Below, one piece after another: positions 1 to 11,239 of a stretch of 64,000 nucleotides of DNA (the stretch's first letter is position 1; each line of letters opens with the position of its first letter). Source of the stretch: Diploscapter coronatus. Lineage: Eukaryota; Nematoda; Chromadorea; Rhabditida; Rhabditidae. The notes beneath the pieces were generated by a model. That model was not told the origin of the DNA and did not search any database. It saw nothing but the letters and a program-made list of their open reading frames with translations. Made by a program: the position numbers and the translations under genes. The stretch is taken from positions 6,843,201 to 6,907,200 of the forward strand of contig OZ038422.1 of assembly GCA_964036155.1 (NCBI GenBank), in the 5' to 3' direction.

Positions 1-3000
1 TTGCAGATTTTGCACGGGAGAGTGATGTTCTTCTTCTTGCGCGTGGTTGAACTTGCCGACTTCTGTTTATTCATCTCAGACTCCGACATTCCATTCGAGT
101 TTCGCACTTCCAATTCCTTTTGATCCACCATCTTCTCTTCTTCATCATCAGAATTCCACACCTTTTCAGAATTCGATGCTTTCGAGATCTGCAAAGATAA
201 GAAATTTTTTCCAAAAATAATTGCATTTCGATTATCAATTTATGAGATTTGATTCAAAGAAGCTTGGTATTGTGTATCGTGTTTCAAATTCAGGATTTTG
301 TGCACAATTAAATATCGAGTTTCCATAGTGCAATGTGATAATCAAAAATTCTCATACCCTCTTAGATCTTCTCTTCTCGCCGTTTTCCTTGATCTGCTTC
401 TTGGGCTTTTCTTCTTTCGGTTTCAGCTCCTTCTTCACTCGGCCATCATCCAAATTCTTCAGCAGGTGTCTCGTTCTCCACTTAAAGGGCATTCCCTCCA
501 GGATTATCTCCCCGTCGTTGAAGCACAACTCTGAGATCGTTTTGATGGTTTGCAGGTCCCAATTCTGCAAGTAGTAATCGATAAAATATGCATGTTTGGG
601 GTTTCAGCTCATATAAAAAATGACTATTGTGAAAAAGTCCGTCTTCACAAACTTATTTTGAGTTGGAAAAAAATGAACCAACAAGTACATTTGCTCTTAA
701 TAATATAGTTATATCTTTGAACTGACAACAAGTTGGTAAAATCGAGGGTTGAGAAATAAAAAGGTAGATTTACCATTATCAAATCATCAAAGCACAAATT
801 GACTCCGTGAGTGAGAATGCAGTGGTTGGCCACTTCAGAGCGAATCGGGTTCTTCCAACCGCATGTTTTGCATCTGTAGCGAGACAGGTTCATGTCCAAG
901 TGCAGGTGCAAGGTGAGATGAGTTATTATGTCCTGAAAATTTGTTGTTTGTCGAAAAAACTTAAAATAGTCCACATGTCTAATAATTTTCACAAAACTTA
1001 TCTAATTCATGGCTAAAATCAGATGAATTGTAGAATTTTCCGACTATTTGAGAATACATTGAAGAAAGAATACAAATCGGCAATTCTCTTACATTAGTCT
1101 GATTGGCATAGACCTGCTGCTTGCACATGCCGCAGTGCAGGGCCACGATTTCCTTCTTCCTGCCTGCCATTTTCGGCCGATTGCTGTGCGGCAGAGGGGA
1201 CACTGCAGAGGACGAATTTGAAGATGTGGGCTGAAAACGAATATTTTCTTTTTCGAAATTTACTTAATCCACTAGAAAGAGGTGTTTAGCAAGGATTCTT
1301 AGAGGTTTAGTAGAGTTGTCTTTCATTTTTCATAAACTAAACAGAAGAAAACTTTTAAACCCAAATTATGCTTCTTATTCAATTCAACTGTCGGCATACA
1401 ATAATAAATGTTTACCGTCATGTTGCGATCCTCTCGTTTCTCATCGCTCTTCTCCGGAATATCCCCATCATGCTTCGAGTCGCCATTCTGTTCAGGCTGA
1501 TGATGGATCCACTTCTGCGGCATGATTTGCAGGAGAAACGTCTCGTTTCCAAAGCACATCTAAAAATTCTTGAATTTGAAAGAAAAGTGAAGCATGTTTT
1601 ACCATTGAACATTTCTTGACCGTTTCCAGATCCCATTCCTGAAATGTCACTTGCTTGCTGGTAATCTCTAATTTATCTTACATTAATATGATCCTGAAAG
1701 CAGTTAGCGTTACTGTGGCACTTCATCCCGTGGGTCTGAATGGTTGATTGCACTGCACAGTTGTAGTCGCACAGCTTGCACGAGAAACGAATTTTCTTGA
1801 ACGATTTTAGCATATGCGCTGATATCTGCAATGCAAATGTGTAATTTTCAAATTAAAATGAGAATTTGGAAAAAAAGTATAAAGATAATAAATTCTAATA
1901 TAAACCAATGGAATAAAACTAACATGATTGAGAACGTAGGTGGGCTTTTTGTCGAGAGCAACATTGCAAACAGTGCAGTTGACGACTCGAGTCTCGTTGA
2001 CGGGGAAATCGCCTCGAATCAGAGTCGCCAGACGGTTCTTGCTCCGCATTTCCTAAAACAGAATTAAGAACACTGAATAACACACAAATTAGTAGAATAC
2101 AGCAGAAGTTGCTAGAATCTATTTAATTTTCATGCTTTAATAGTTTTATTCTAGTTTGGATGAATAATTTATTCTGATCACGCTAGGTCAAGAGCTTAAA
2201 ATACGGATGAAATTGAAATGTCTTCATCAAAATAGTCAAGATTTGTGTACAGACTTGGCTTTTTTTTTTTTAATTTTCCCAATCGCAACTGCAGCTGCGA
2301 TTAAAACATCCCAAGTCTATTTGTGTGATTTCTACAATTCGTAGTTTTTGAATCAAATTTAGATCGTTAGAAAACGACGAAGTTGCCAGAATTTAATTGA
2401 GAAAACATTGGGTTTGCAGAAAAATTAAGATAATTTTGGCAACTTCTCGTTTCAACGACAAATAAAGAATTAAACGAATCTGACAACTTCTGCTTTCTAA
2501 TTATGTCAAATGGTCTACCTGTATGAGGCTCGTGTTAACCGCATTTTCTTCAGTTTCCTTCGAATCTGCATTTTGAAGATGAGCAAAACACTCGTCGAAT
2601 GTCATCTGAAAAGCAAGTTTTCAAAAAGACGAATTTTCTGCGTGATACCACTGTTAGAATATTTCAAAACTGAAACTGATAAATGAATTCCCTGTAAATT
2701 GTTAGAAAAACTATCTTCATAATATTATCATCAAGAGTGAGAAGTTTTAATACTTTTTGAAATGGATCACTGATGAAAGCGTTAGATTAGTAGTTCTTCG
2801 TTGAAATTGCATCGAGTAAGGAACCATGTGATTTATACCCTGAAGACGTCCATCATTTGTGAGTTGAGAGCGTCGATGACATTGAACTTGACAGGCCCTG
2901 AATGTTCGTGCTGAATGTGGATCGAAACGAGTTGGGAGATGTGACAGCCCACACTGCAACTGGGAAACGAACAGACGTAGCGAGCCATCTGCAAATAAAA

Positions 3001-5620
3001 CAGATTTAGAAAGTCATTGTTTCAAAGTTAGATTGAAAAAAGTCGATAGGATATTGGAATTCTTATAGGTTGTTCAAAATCCAAACAAATGGTGCCGAAC
3101 TTGAAGAGAAATTTCGACTCTTCGAAACAAAGCCCTCGTTCCACCTTTACCTTGAACCACAAATAGTTTCTTTTTAAGTGAGTTTTAAAAAATCCAACCT
3201 TTTTATCGTCACTCCACATGTGGAAGAAGACGTGCTCATCTGGTGATCCCTTCCTAAGCACTTCTTTGCACTTGCCGCATTGCGGGGTTTTGTTCGACAA
3301 ACCCGAGCTGAAAATGTCACTTTAGAGAGAACACGCACATTTCCTACCAAAGAATAGCGATTTGCTCCTTCAACTCCTCCTGCGAGTCCTCACCCGATGT
3401 CTGACTCATCCAGTCGAGTTCATTGTCGATTTGCTCTGTTTTGATCACTCCCTGAATCAGCTGCTGCAAGTCTAGTGGTTGATCGCTAGCGTGCACAGTC
3501 ACACTGGCACTGAAAATGACCGATCATCAGTCCAATATAATAGATATGCTATTTTTTTTTCAAAAATTTGACACCAGTATCCGATCTGCGTCTCCAAAAA
3601 TGACACACGATCCGCGGGTCCTGCGTTTTATTTACGAGTCTATTCAATAAATCTATGTAGTAATTTGGGTCTAATACATCGAGATAATGCGCAATTATTC
3701 CAAAAGTCGAATCTTGGAATCAGTTTTTAAAATTCTAAAATTCTTACGTGGCAACAGATTCGGGAAGCTGAATTTTGGAAGAAGAAGAAGGCGAATCTGC
3801 CGAGTCGCTGGATGGGAGGAATTGCATTGGACTAGGGCTGTGGCTCGATCGATCTGTCCTTCCACCTCGAGACTTTCGATCTGAAATGCCATTTTGTGAA
3901 TAGTGAATACAACTGTCAAATAGGCATATTTTAGCGCAAAATATCACGCGTTCAATGGTTTTCGAATATCAAAGTGATATGAATATTATACACGGTATCT
4001 TCGAAACATTTACAAACCTCTATTGGAAGGCAGCATTTGAACAGGGACAACGGAAGTGGGCGAAGCGAGAGTGAGACGGAGCTGAGTGCGTGAGCTCGGC
4101 TGCAGACCGGACACGATTCGGTAGCGTTTCTTGGGCGGTTCGATCATCAGAGACGGACGGGGCAGGGGCTGCCTGATTGGTGGAGTGACTACTTGCTAAA
4201 ATTACTCTACTAAAGACTTGAAAGCCATCAGAGCTGAGTGGGATTTTAATTTTACTAGGGCGAAACGATTAGACATTTGAAAATCAATTTCGATTTCGAA
4301 TTACGTCTCGGCTCTAATTTTGATTTTTTAACTTGAGAAAGTTTTACTTGAGATATAAAAACGAATCTCGATTTCTGTCGCAACCAGCCTTGCGACTTTT
4401 CATTTTCTAGAAATGATTCCTGTCTAGGATGATTAATTTATCAGAAAGCATTGAAGCTATTTCACACAATGAGATTTGACATCGTCCATTGTATCAATTC
4501 TATTTTAATTGTGATACATCACCGCTCACGAGCACCCTATATAAGACGTGCCTTGTGACCGCCCCCGTTGTTCATATTATTAGTCTTGGTTAATATTGCT
4601 CCCTATCATTGTATTGCTACTGTGATCTGTTGGATAATAAAGCGGCGAACATATACACGACCAAAACAATTTCTAAATTTTTCTAAGTTCAAATTCCGCT
4701 CAGTTCTGAATTCCGTTTTCTACTGAAGCCTCAGTAAATAATAATCTGAGTTAGAAATTGGTTCGAACCCACCTCGTTTACGAGGGATTTCATGAGATGC
4801 TTTCCATATGCCTCCAATCTGTTGCTCTCTTCCATCCCCCTCTCTAGCATTTCCTTCTCCTGCAGCAGAGTCTCGGGGTCCTCATTCATGGCTCTGTCCA
4901 TCAGTCCTTTCAATACCTCGAACATTTGCTCATTGGGCATGTAGCCGATCTGAAAACGAGCTATTTGAACTTACATAAAAAGAAACTTTTGATTGAAAAT
5001 GGGCTGCTTTGAAGGAACAAAAGTTCAGAATTATCCTGCTTCCGTTAGGAAAATGTTTTTCTTATCTAAAAGAGTATATTCCTTTCGAGGAATATCAAGA
5101 TAATTCCGAAGTTTATCTTGAAGAGAATTATCTTTATTTGATATTCAAAACGGACGTACAGAAGACCCCATAGTGGGATGGTATCGATTGCAGTGCCAGG
5201 AGAGTTTCTCTTTGCTGCAGCTGCGGAAATCGCAGTGCAAGCACATCCAGGGCAGGAAGCCCAAATGCTCCTCTGCCAAATGAGTCTGAAATTTTGACTT
5301 ATTTTTTTTTTTTTTTTTAAATTCAAGTTATGCAGATTTTTTCCCTTCGTGAAATGTCAAGTAAGTTCGTGTATTGACCCCGAAACTCAAAAATAGTCTA
5401 CTCATTTTTCAAAAATAAAACAAATCATAGACAGAACTGCAAACACAAATCTAAAACCGACCTCCATTTCCGACTCCCATTGCATGCAGACGAAGCACAC
5501 TGGACAGACGATTTTGTTGCGGGGTTTCTTCTGAAAATCTCAAATTTTGATAGAAATTCAAGCGTTTTGACAGACCACAATTGACGAGCTCGCCTCCGCG
5601 GTCTCGCTGTCAGCCTCCAT
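1..5620 (-). CDS. Multi-C2H2 zinc-finger protein, 3' end outside window
   Basis: Eighteen exons join in phase: 5620-5576, 5530-5462, 5285-5160, 4949-4773, 4195-4018, 3880-3748, 3509-3348, 3307-3199, 2988-2839, 2605-2519, 2052-1924, 1825-1682, 1638-1603, 1559-1416, 1230-1093, 932-774, 564-358 and 188 to the window edge, about 793 codons. The start is the first ATG after an acceptor at 5644-5642. C2H2 fingers come in pairs: exons 2-3 (CPVC...HLAEEH, then CLHC...HCNRYH), 8-9 (CGKC...HVFFH), 11-12 (CTVC...HISAH, then CKLC...HGMKCH), 15-16 (CGMC..., then CKTC...HCILTH), and a new one begins at the edge (CKIC). Pairs three and four are followed by a related linker (EWDLETVK...MPQKW and NWDLQTIK...MPFKW). 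Exons 5-7 are Ser/Pro-rich. A nuclear DNA- or RNA-binding role is inferred from the fingers; no specific family was recognised. Confidence 0.85.
2102..2493. repeat. Nested foldback element in a zinc-finger gene intron
   Basis: Outer arms 2102-2128 and 2468-2493 are inverted copies starting GCAGAAGTTG. An inner inverted pair at about 2379-2401 and 2425-2449 carries the same GAAGTTGCCAGAAT core, so the arm sequence occurs four times. A further palindrome (GCAACTGCAGCTGCG core, about 2284-2305) lies between. The element fills most of the 2053-2518 intron. It is a non-autonomous DNA element or a nested pair; no transposase is seen. Confidence 0.7.
4376..4666 (+). mobile_element. Solo LTR with 5 bp target-site duplication
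   Basis: The element begins TGTCGCAACC and ends CCAAAACA (TG...CA), is 291 bp long, and is flanked on both sides by ATTTC (4371-4375 and 4667-4671). A TATA-like CTATATAAG lies at 4537-4545 and a poly(A) signal AATAAA at 4634-4639, in the order U3-R-U5 on the plus strand. It sits in the 4196-4772 intron of the zinc-finger gene, opposite to that gene. A 5 bp duplication fits Ty3/Gypsy or Bel/Pao elements. No internal retroelement coding sequence is present. Confidence 0.8.
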
Positions 5621-6355
5621 TACAAATGGATTTCGTCTTTCCTGAAAAAAGGAATAAATTTGGACGAAAGTCATAAAATCGCAAAGAAATTTTAAAAAGT
5701 ATGAAAATAAGCGTAATCGACGGACAACTTTGGCAAAATGGATGAATGCGAGGCGCGCTTATTGATTGCAGAATGAAAGTGGGAATGCCTTTGCCACTCT
5801 GTCAAGCACTATTTCTCTGCATGTCGACATAAACCAGGCAAGCCATTCAATGCCACGCACAGACACGTAGAAATCAGAGAGAAATGGAAAAGGCGAAGAA
5901 TTGCAGCGAAGTTACAAGAAAAACATGACAAATTGGTACAGATCCTAGAAGATGATTCAAAAATGCAATTTTCGATAAGTGGCAGAAATTAAACAAATGA
6001 AAATTAAGAAAAAAAAACTGCGAAAAACCACTGTCTTATGAGCTCTATACCTTCGTAGTGTTTTGTCCTTATATTCGAAGAAAAGAACATGAAACTATTC
6101 CACGAAAGCATTATATTAATGTCGATGGTTCTGGAGAAAACGATGCTAAATAGTGGATTCGCGATATGGTATGATTTTACACATTTTGTAAAGAGTATGG
6201 AAAAGTATTCTAAAAAAAATGACCATAAATCTTTACCAAATGCAAGATGAGAACTTTTCCTCAACATGATTATTCAAATTTTACGTTCCGAACATCCTTG
6301 TTTCTCATACAATTGTAACTATCTCTATCTTCATAAAGTTCTATGGGAAAAGTTA
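5621..6355. other. Intergenic, upstream of zinc-finger gene
   Basis: No exon-like reading frame was found. This is the 5' flank of the minus-strand zinc-finger gene, including the acceptor-like CAG at 5644-5642 that precedes its start codon. The rest is AT-rich sequence with no recognisable element. Confidence 0.5.
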
Positions 6356-7015
6356 TATAGTCGATTGTAAAAAACTTGACAGTCGCAGTGCCCTTCGCAC
6401 AAGGGGGCGGTGCGAACAGCACGCTTCCCGCTCGCGTCGCGGCATGCATTGCGAATTCATTATTCAAACTGGGTTTTCATTTTCATTTATTTTTTCAACG
6501 TTTTCATCCGTGATTTTTATAATTATTCGGTGATCATCGATAATTAGGATATAATTACAGAATTTTGCTGAGAAATTATGCTCAAGAAATCATTTTATCG
6601 AGAAAAACGATAAAAAGTCACGGAAAAACACGAAATAAACAGAAAACTAAAACCTGTATCTGTAATTGTATTCTAATTATCGATAATTATCACAATTCTG
6701 AAGAATAAATTCAAAAATCTATTAAAAAATAATTTTCAAAAAAATCACTGCAAAATACGGGAAAAATAAGTGAAAAGTGGTTGTTCATTAAATCACCTAC
6801 AGGTAATTAGCTCTAATTATCGCTAATTATCGATGATTACCGAATAATTATAAAAATTACGGATGAAAACGTCGAAAAAAATAAATGAAAACGAAAATCC
6901 AGTTTGAATAATGAATTCGCAATGCATGCCGCGACGCGAGCGGGAAGCGTGCTGTTCGCACCGCCCCCTTGTGCGAAGGGCACTGCGACTGTCAAGTTTT
7001 TTACAATCGACTATA
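6356..7015. repeat. 660 bp foldback (MITE-like) element
   Basis: Two arms of about 200 bp (6356-6560 and about 6805-7015) are near-perfect reverse complements, ending in TATAGTCGATTG and CAATCGACTATA. The outermost TA on both sides may be a TA target-site duplication. Each arm has an outer GC-rich block (GGGGGCGGTGCG type) and an inner AT-rich block with repeated TAATTATCGATAATTA motifs; the loop is AT-rich. The same short reading frame appears on opposite strands in the two arms, which is only the inverted repeat seen twice. Confidence 0.85.
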
Positions 7016-7768
7016 AAATGACGGGCTATTTTGCGAACTTTGTTCAAATGCAAACATTACACTGGGAAAATCTTTTAAATATTGAAGAAAGTTATGAATA
7101 AAGTCGTCAGATTTGAGTGAAATATATTTATCAGCTAAGCACTTCACTTTTTGTCTCCCTTCCCTATTTTTCTCTCTCTAGTATTATTTTCTCGAGCATT
7201 ACAGTCTTTGCATACTATTTCTAACTGTCTGATAAAATTTGTCAGTGAGGGGAATGACAAGGTGCTAAGATAATGCCATAAAGTTACTTTATCTCTTTCT
7301 CTGCGATATTTGCTACAGATTATTTATGATTTGTGCCGATCTCGGTCCAAATCTCATCAGCTTTTCGTAGTTTGTGTACAAACAATACGCTATATTTGCT
7401 TTTCCACTGTTTTGCGCTTTTCAATTTTCTCGCTCTGAAAATTTTCGAAGTTTGTGGTTTACCTAAGAAATTGCATCGCGCATCGAATGGGAACTTAGAC
7501 TTTCTACAGCCGATTTTTTCACTTATACTTTACTCTCCAAACGTCTGGGTTTTCTTCCATATTTTCCTTATTGTGTTATTCGTTTGCTCGTTTACTATTT
7601 AACAAATTTAGTGTACTTTCACTCTTTGGTTCATTTTGCACCTGATTGTCTAAACTAAAATGATTGCCAATCCAGTTTCTGTTTTGACATTAAAATTTTT
7701 TCAATTTTTGTCTCTAGTTATTTTATTTTCCTATTTGAAAAGGTTGTTTCATTTGTAGATAGAATTCA
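7016..7768. promoter_or_regulatory. Upstream region of the OST-alpha-like gene
   Basis: No coding exon is supported. The region is pyrimidine-rich on the plus strand close to the gene, and TTTGTAG at about 7752-7758 is a plausible leader or trans-splice acceptor just before the start codon at 7769. It presumably holds the promoter; no specific factor site was recognised. Confidence 0.35.
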
Positions 7769-9601
7769 ATGGAGTCGGACTCAAAATTGGAAGACGAAAT
7801 CAAGAGTAATGCCTGTTCACATTTGCCGGAATACCCTCTCGAATTCATCGATTTCATAAGAAGTTCGTTTTCGCTTGATTTTTATTCATTCTTGTCTATT
7901 TCCCTTCAGGCTTATCAGCGGTTCATTTGGGCGAATTGAGCGCTGCTCTGGGTTTGACTTGTGCAGTTTGGTGCCTAGGAGCAGTGCATATTTATGCCAT
8001 CTACAAATACACGACCAATGAGAAAAGGCGAGGAAAGCTCTACATATTGGCTCTATTATTTCCGGTAAACCCCTACTTATCCATCTTCAATACCTTTTCC
8101 GAATTAGATCATGGCAGCTTGCTGTGTCGGTTCTATGATTTCTCCTAGAAGCGCTAACATTCTCAAATCTATTGGATTGTTCTACATTCTTTCTTCTCTG
8201 TATACGGCTATGTCACTTATTAGGTAAGGATTCACTCCATTTTGCTATTTTGCTATCAACGACGGTCCATCTCCGATTGTCTTTTTAAATCAAGAAAATA
8301 TGAAATTGTTTTGAAGCATTTTTATGATGGAAAGATTAAAAGTCGAGTAGTCAATTTATAACTCTTATTTGCTTTGTTTGTTTTGTCTTTTTCAGATACC
8401 TTTTCTCATCAACCCACGATATGTTTCGTGTGTTGCATCAAGCTGACAATAAAATCAGAATGCAGACACCGCCACTTTGCTGCTGCTGTCCGTTCTTGCC
8501 TCAATTTGAAATTACACCGTCAGAAAATTTTCCATTCTTGTCCTAATTCCATCAATTTTAGCTCTCGCATTCGCTACCTGGAGATGTTCACGTTTCAAGC
8601 TCCGATTGTTAGAATCATCTTGATAACTATCAACGTTCTTCTACTCACAGAAAAGGGATACAATCATAAATGGTAGCTGTAAATTGACTTTTATGAAAAC
8701 ACCTTCAATTAGGGTATTTTCTTACGAAGATACGACAAATGTAATCGGAATTATCTCCTTGCTCCTGGCAATCTATGGTGGACACATGTACGCTAGAATT
8801 TTAGGAGTAAATTGTTTCCTTGAATCTTTCTCTAAACACTTTTGTTCAAGGACACAATGCCAGCTTATCGAACGATGGCCATATTCCGCTTCATCGACAT
8901 TTCGATCGCCCTATTCACTGCTCAATTTCCCCTGATCATGGAACTCATCTTCGTTAAAACCGGGGTCATCGAATGCACGAATACTATGACAGCGAAAGAG
9001 CACGCCAATTGTAAGTGCAGCTTGAATTCCGATTTTTCGCTTGCTATGTACTTGATTCATCTTTTTTCTTCAATTTGTCAAAAATTATTGGATAGGAGAG
9101 TCGAAACCATCGCTCCATAATCACTTTACTCTGCTCGCCGTCTAAAGCTTGAAATCTCGGGGAAAGTGGAACGAGAAAATGTTTGAAAGTGAGAGAGCAA
9201 ATGAGATTCAGGGTCCGATTTGAATGAATAACGGATACAGCCTTGCGCTATTCGAAAAAATCAAAACCGAAACCAATTTTTGAAGCCGATTTGACAGTTT
9301 TAACCGAATAGAGGCAAAGATCTGCTCAAAATTCTATATTTACGCCAGTTCTCGCTTATTTTATTCACTGCTTTCAGATATCAATTGCCTTGTTCTCTGT
9401 CTCGAATGCTTCATCATGTCACTTCTGGCAACAATCCTATTCAAACCAAACAAGTTAGAGAATATTAATGACACGGAAAAAGAGGTCATTGGACCCAGCG
9501 CGGGGAAAGGTAGACGGAGCTTATTCTTCTCGCTCTTTTCGAAAAGGGAAAGAGCGAGAAGAATAAGCCCCGCGCAGTTTTCCCTACACTGGGTCCAATA
9601 A
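7769..9601 (+). CDS. Organic solute transporter alpha (OST-alpha)-like membrane protein
   Basis: Eight exons join in phase: 7769-7862, 7910-8064, 8108-8223, 8396-8518, 8562-8672, 8713-8806, 8851-9010 and 9378-9601, giving 358 residues, close to the usual 340-380 for the family. The product has about seven hydrophobic segments, a cytoplasmic Cys cluster followed by Pro (LCCCCPFLP) after the third segment, and the conserved run MPAYRTMAIFRF, all typical of Solute_trans_a (OST-alpha/TMEM184). In vertebrates OST-alpha with OST-beta exports bile acids and steroids; in worms the substrate is unknown. The last exon is odd: from about residue 310 it reads through a hairpin element (9463-9625) that supplies a basic tail and the stop codon. 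Family call is firm, orthology to a particular worm gene is not. Confidence 0.85.
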
Positions 9602-9625
9602 CCGCTTTTTCCCGCGTCACTAATA
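9463..9625. repeat. Hairpin MITE inside last OST-alpha-like exon
   Basis: Left arm 9463-9538 and right arm about 9548-9625 are imperfect reverse complements with a short loop (CGAAAAGG). The ends read TTAATGACACGG and, on the other strand, TTAGTGACGCGG, flanked by TA on both sides, as for Tc1/mariner-class MITEs. The centre (CTTATTCTTCTCGCTC and its complement) is a near-perfect stem. It overlaps the last coding exon of the OST-alpha-like gene. Confidence 0.8.
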
Positions 9626-9853
9626 CTGAACTTGACTTTCATAGTCAATTCTATTTAGATGCGGATTGCTCGACGCTCATCCTAGACGGCTCATAATTTT
9701 GCCATCGAAAAATAGAAAGCTGGCCGAATTCGACGATATCGATGCATAGATTTTGAAAGAAAAAAATGTTTATTCACTTTAACTTGCAAACAAATAGCAA
9801 TAAAATTCAATCTCAATTTACAACATCTCACGAAGTCGTGAAAGATTTAAAAA
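9602..9853. other. Convergent 3' intergenic region
   Basis: About 250 bp separate the stop codons of the OST-alpha-like gene and the giant minus-strand gene. TTTATT at about 9769-9774 is an AATAAA poly(A) signal on the minus strand, about 80 bp past the giant gene's stop, and would serve it. Confidence 0.5.
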
Positions 9854-11239
9854 TTACCCTTTTGAATGACAAACTTTGTCTATTACCCAATTGACGGCTC
9901 CATTTATATCAGGACTATTAGGGTCATACTTGAAGAAATTTTCGGAATCAACGCAATTAGCCAGGAGATTATTTGAGCCCGATCCAAACGATACTCCTAG
10001 CACTATGAAGTTCTAAATGTGAATATGTTAATGCACTTCAAGCTATTAAATTTGTAACATGAAAGAAAAAATTTTTAAGTTATTTAAGTTGAAATTCCAA
10101 TGCATTTCAAGTTTTATAACTTACGTTAGCTTCTAACTCACTCCTTGCATTACTACAACCAATACCGCCATCTGCTGTTCTAAACATCATTTCTAATTAG
10201 TTTTCGCTTAATTCTAGTAACAAATGATGTCTTACGTCCAATAAAGCGATAAAATCGCAATACCAGGCATTTCCTTAGATGATGCAGTACTAATTGATTT
10301 GTCAGCAATAAAACTTGCTACCGCTCTAAATTAGAACTTGTATTTTATCCATACTCATAATTCGTTTATTTTATCAGTTTTATAGGCTAATAGCTTACGA
10401 TCCCAACGATATTGTAGTACCACCTTTTGTCAAGTTGTTTATTGCATCCCCTATTTCATTTGGACTAGTAACATTTGTATCATATGGCACAGCAGAACTG
10501 CCACTCAATCCTTAAGTTGAGTTATTCTCTGTAATAGGTAACGTGTCGAATCTACCTGCGAAGACGAAACGACGTCTATTCGGATCGGTGAGCATATTCG
10601 ATCCTAGTGCATTTGCAAATGGGGGAAACTGTAAATTGCTAATAATCTTTCATTTCATATGATCCAAGTTTTCTTTAATATTACTGTAGCGGATTGGCGG
10701 ACAACCAAACTTGAACTCTCGCAATCTCTGAGTACCTCATTATTACCTCGCCTTCAATTGTGATACTCAATCGGATCAATAACGCTCCTACGGACTTATG
10801 CAAGTCAAAACCATCTCATACTTCCCAGTCCCTAATCCCCGATAGTTCGCCGAGGTCCCTATGAGGGTCAGGTTGGAACTGGACGTCTTATACCCTAGAC
10901 AGTCCAAACACTGCCCATGAAGAGACTCCCCAATTTTAGTTTCCAGGCCCTCGAAAATCATCCCCTCCTACCTATTCCCTCTATACATTCCTACGTTACA
11001 TGGAAAATGTTACATCAACATTACAATTTATATATGGCACTTAATAAAATGAGTTATTGCTCTTTCAGAAATTACGTTAATTGAAAAGAAAAATATGAGC
11101 AATTACGTTCAATTTTTTTTTAGAAAGACGCTTAAAATTTTACATACTTCTGTTCCCATAAAATCGGGATCCAAATCCGAGACATCCATCAAATGCGCGA
11201 CGTAGACATCGAGATTGCTGACGTCCTTGCAAGGAGTTA
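9854..11239 (-). other. VWA-like unit h (C-terminal) of the giant gene
   Basis: The first exon starts at 11239 (PCKDVSNLDVYVAHLMDVS) and is followed by a FPPFANALG...FVFAG exon near 10560-10634, a TNVTSPNEIGDAINNL exon near 10405-10500, an AVASFIADKS exon, an ADGGIGC exon and the last exon from 10012 (NFIVLGVSF...WVIDKVC), ending at the stop. The metal-site aspartate is kept (MDVSD) but the rest of DxSxS is not. Confidence 0.65.

Noticed and set aside
6270..7101. The same 37-residue reading frame on opposite strands (6270-6467 minus and 6904-7101 plus)
   Set aside because: It is the inverted repeat of the foldback element read twice; there is no gene structure around it.
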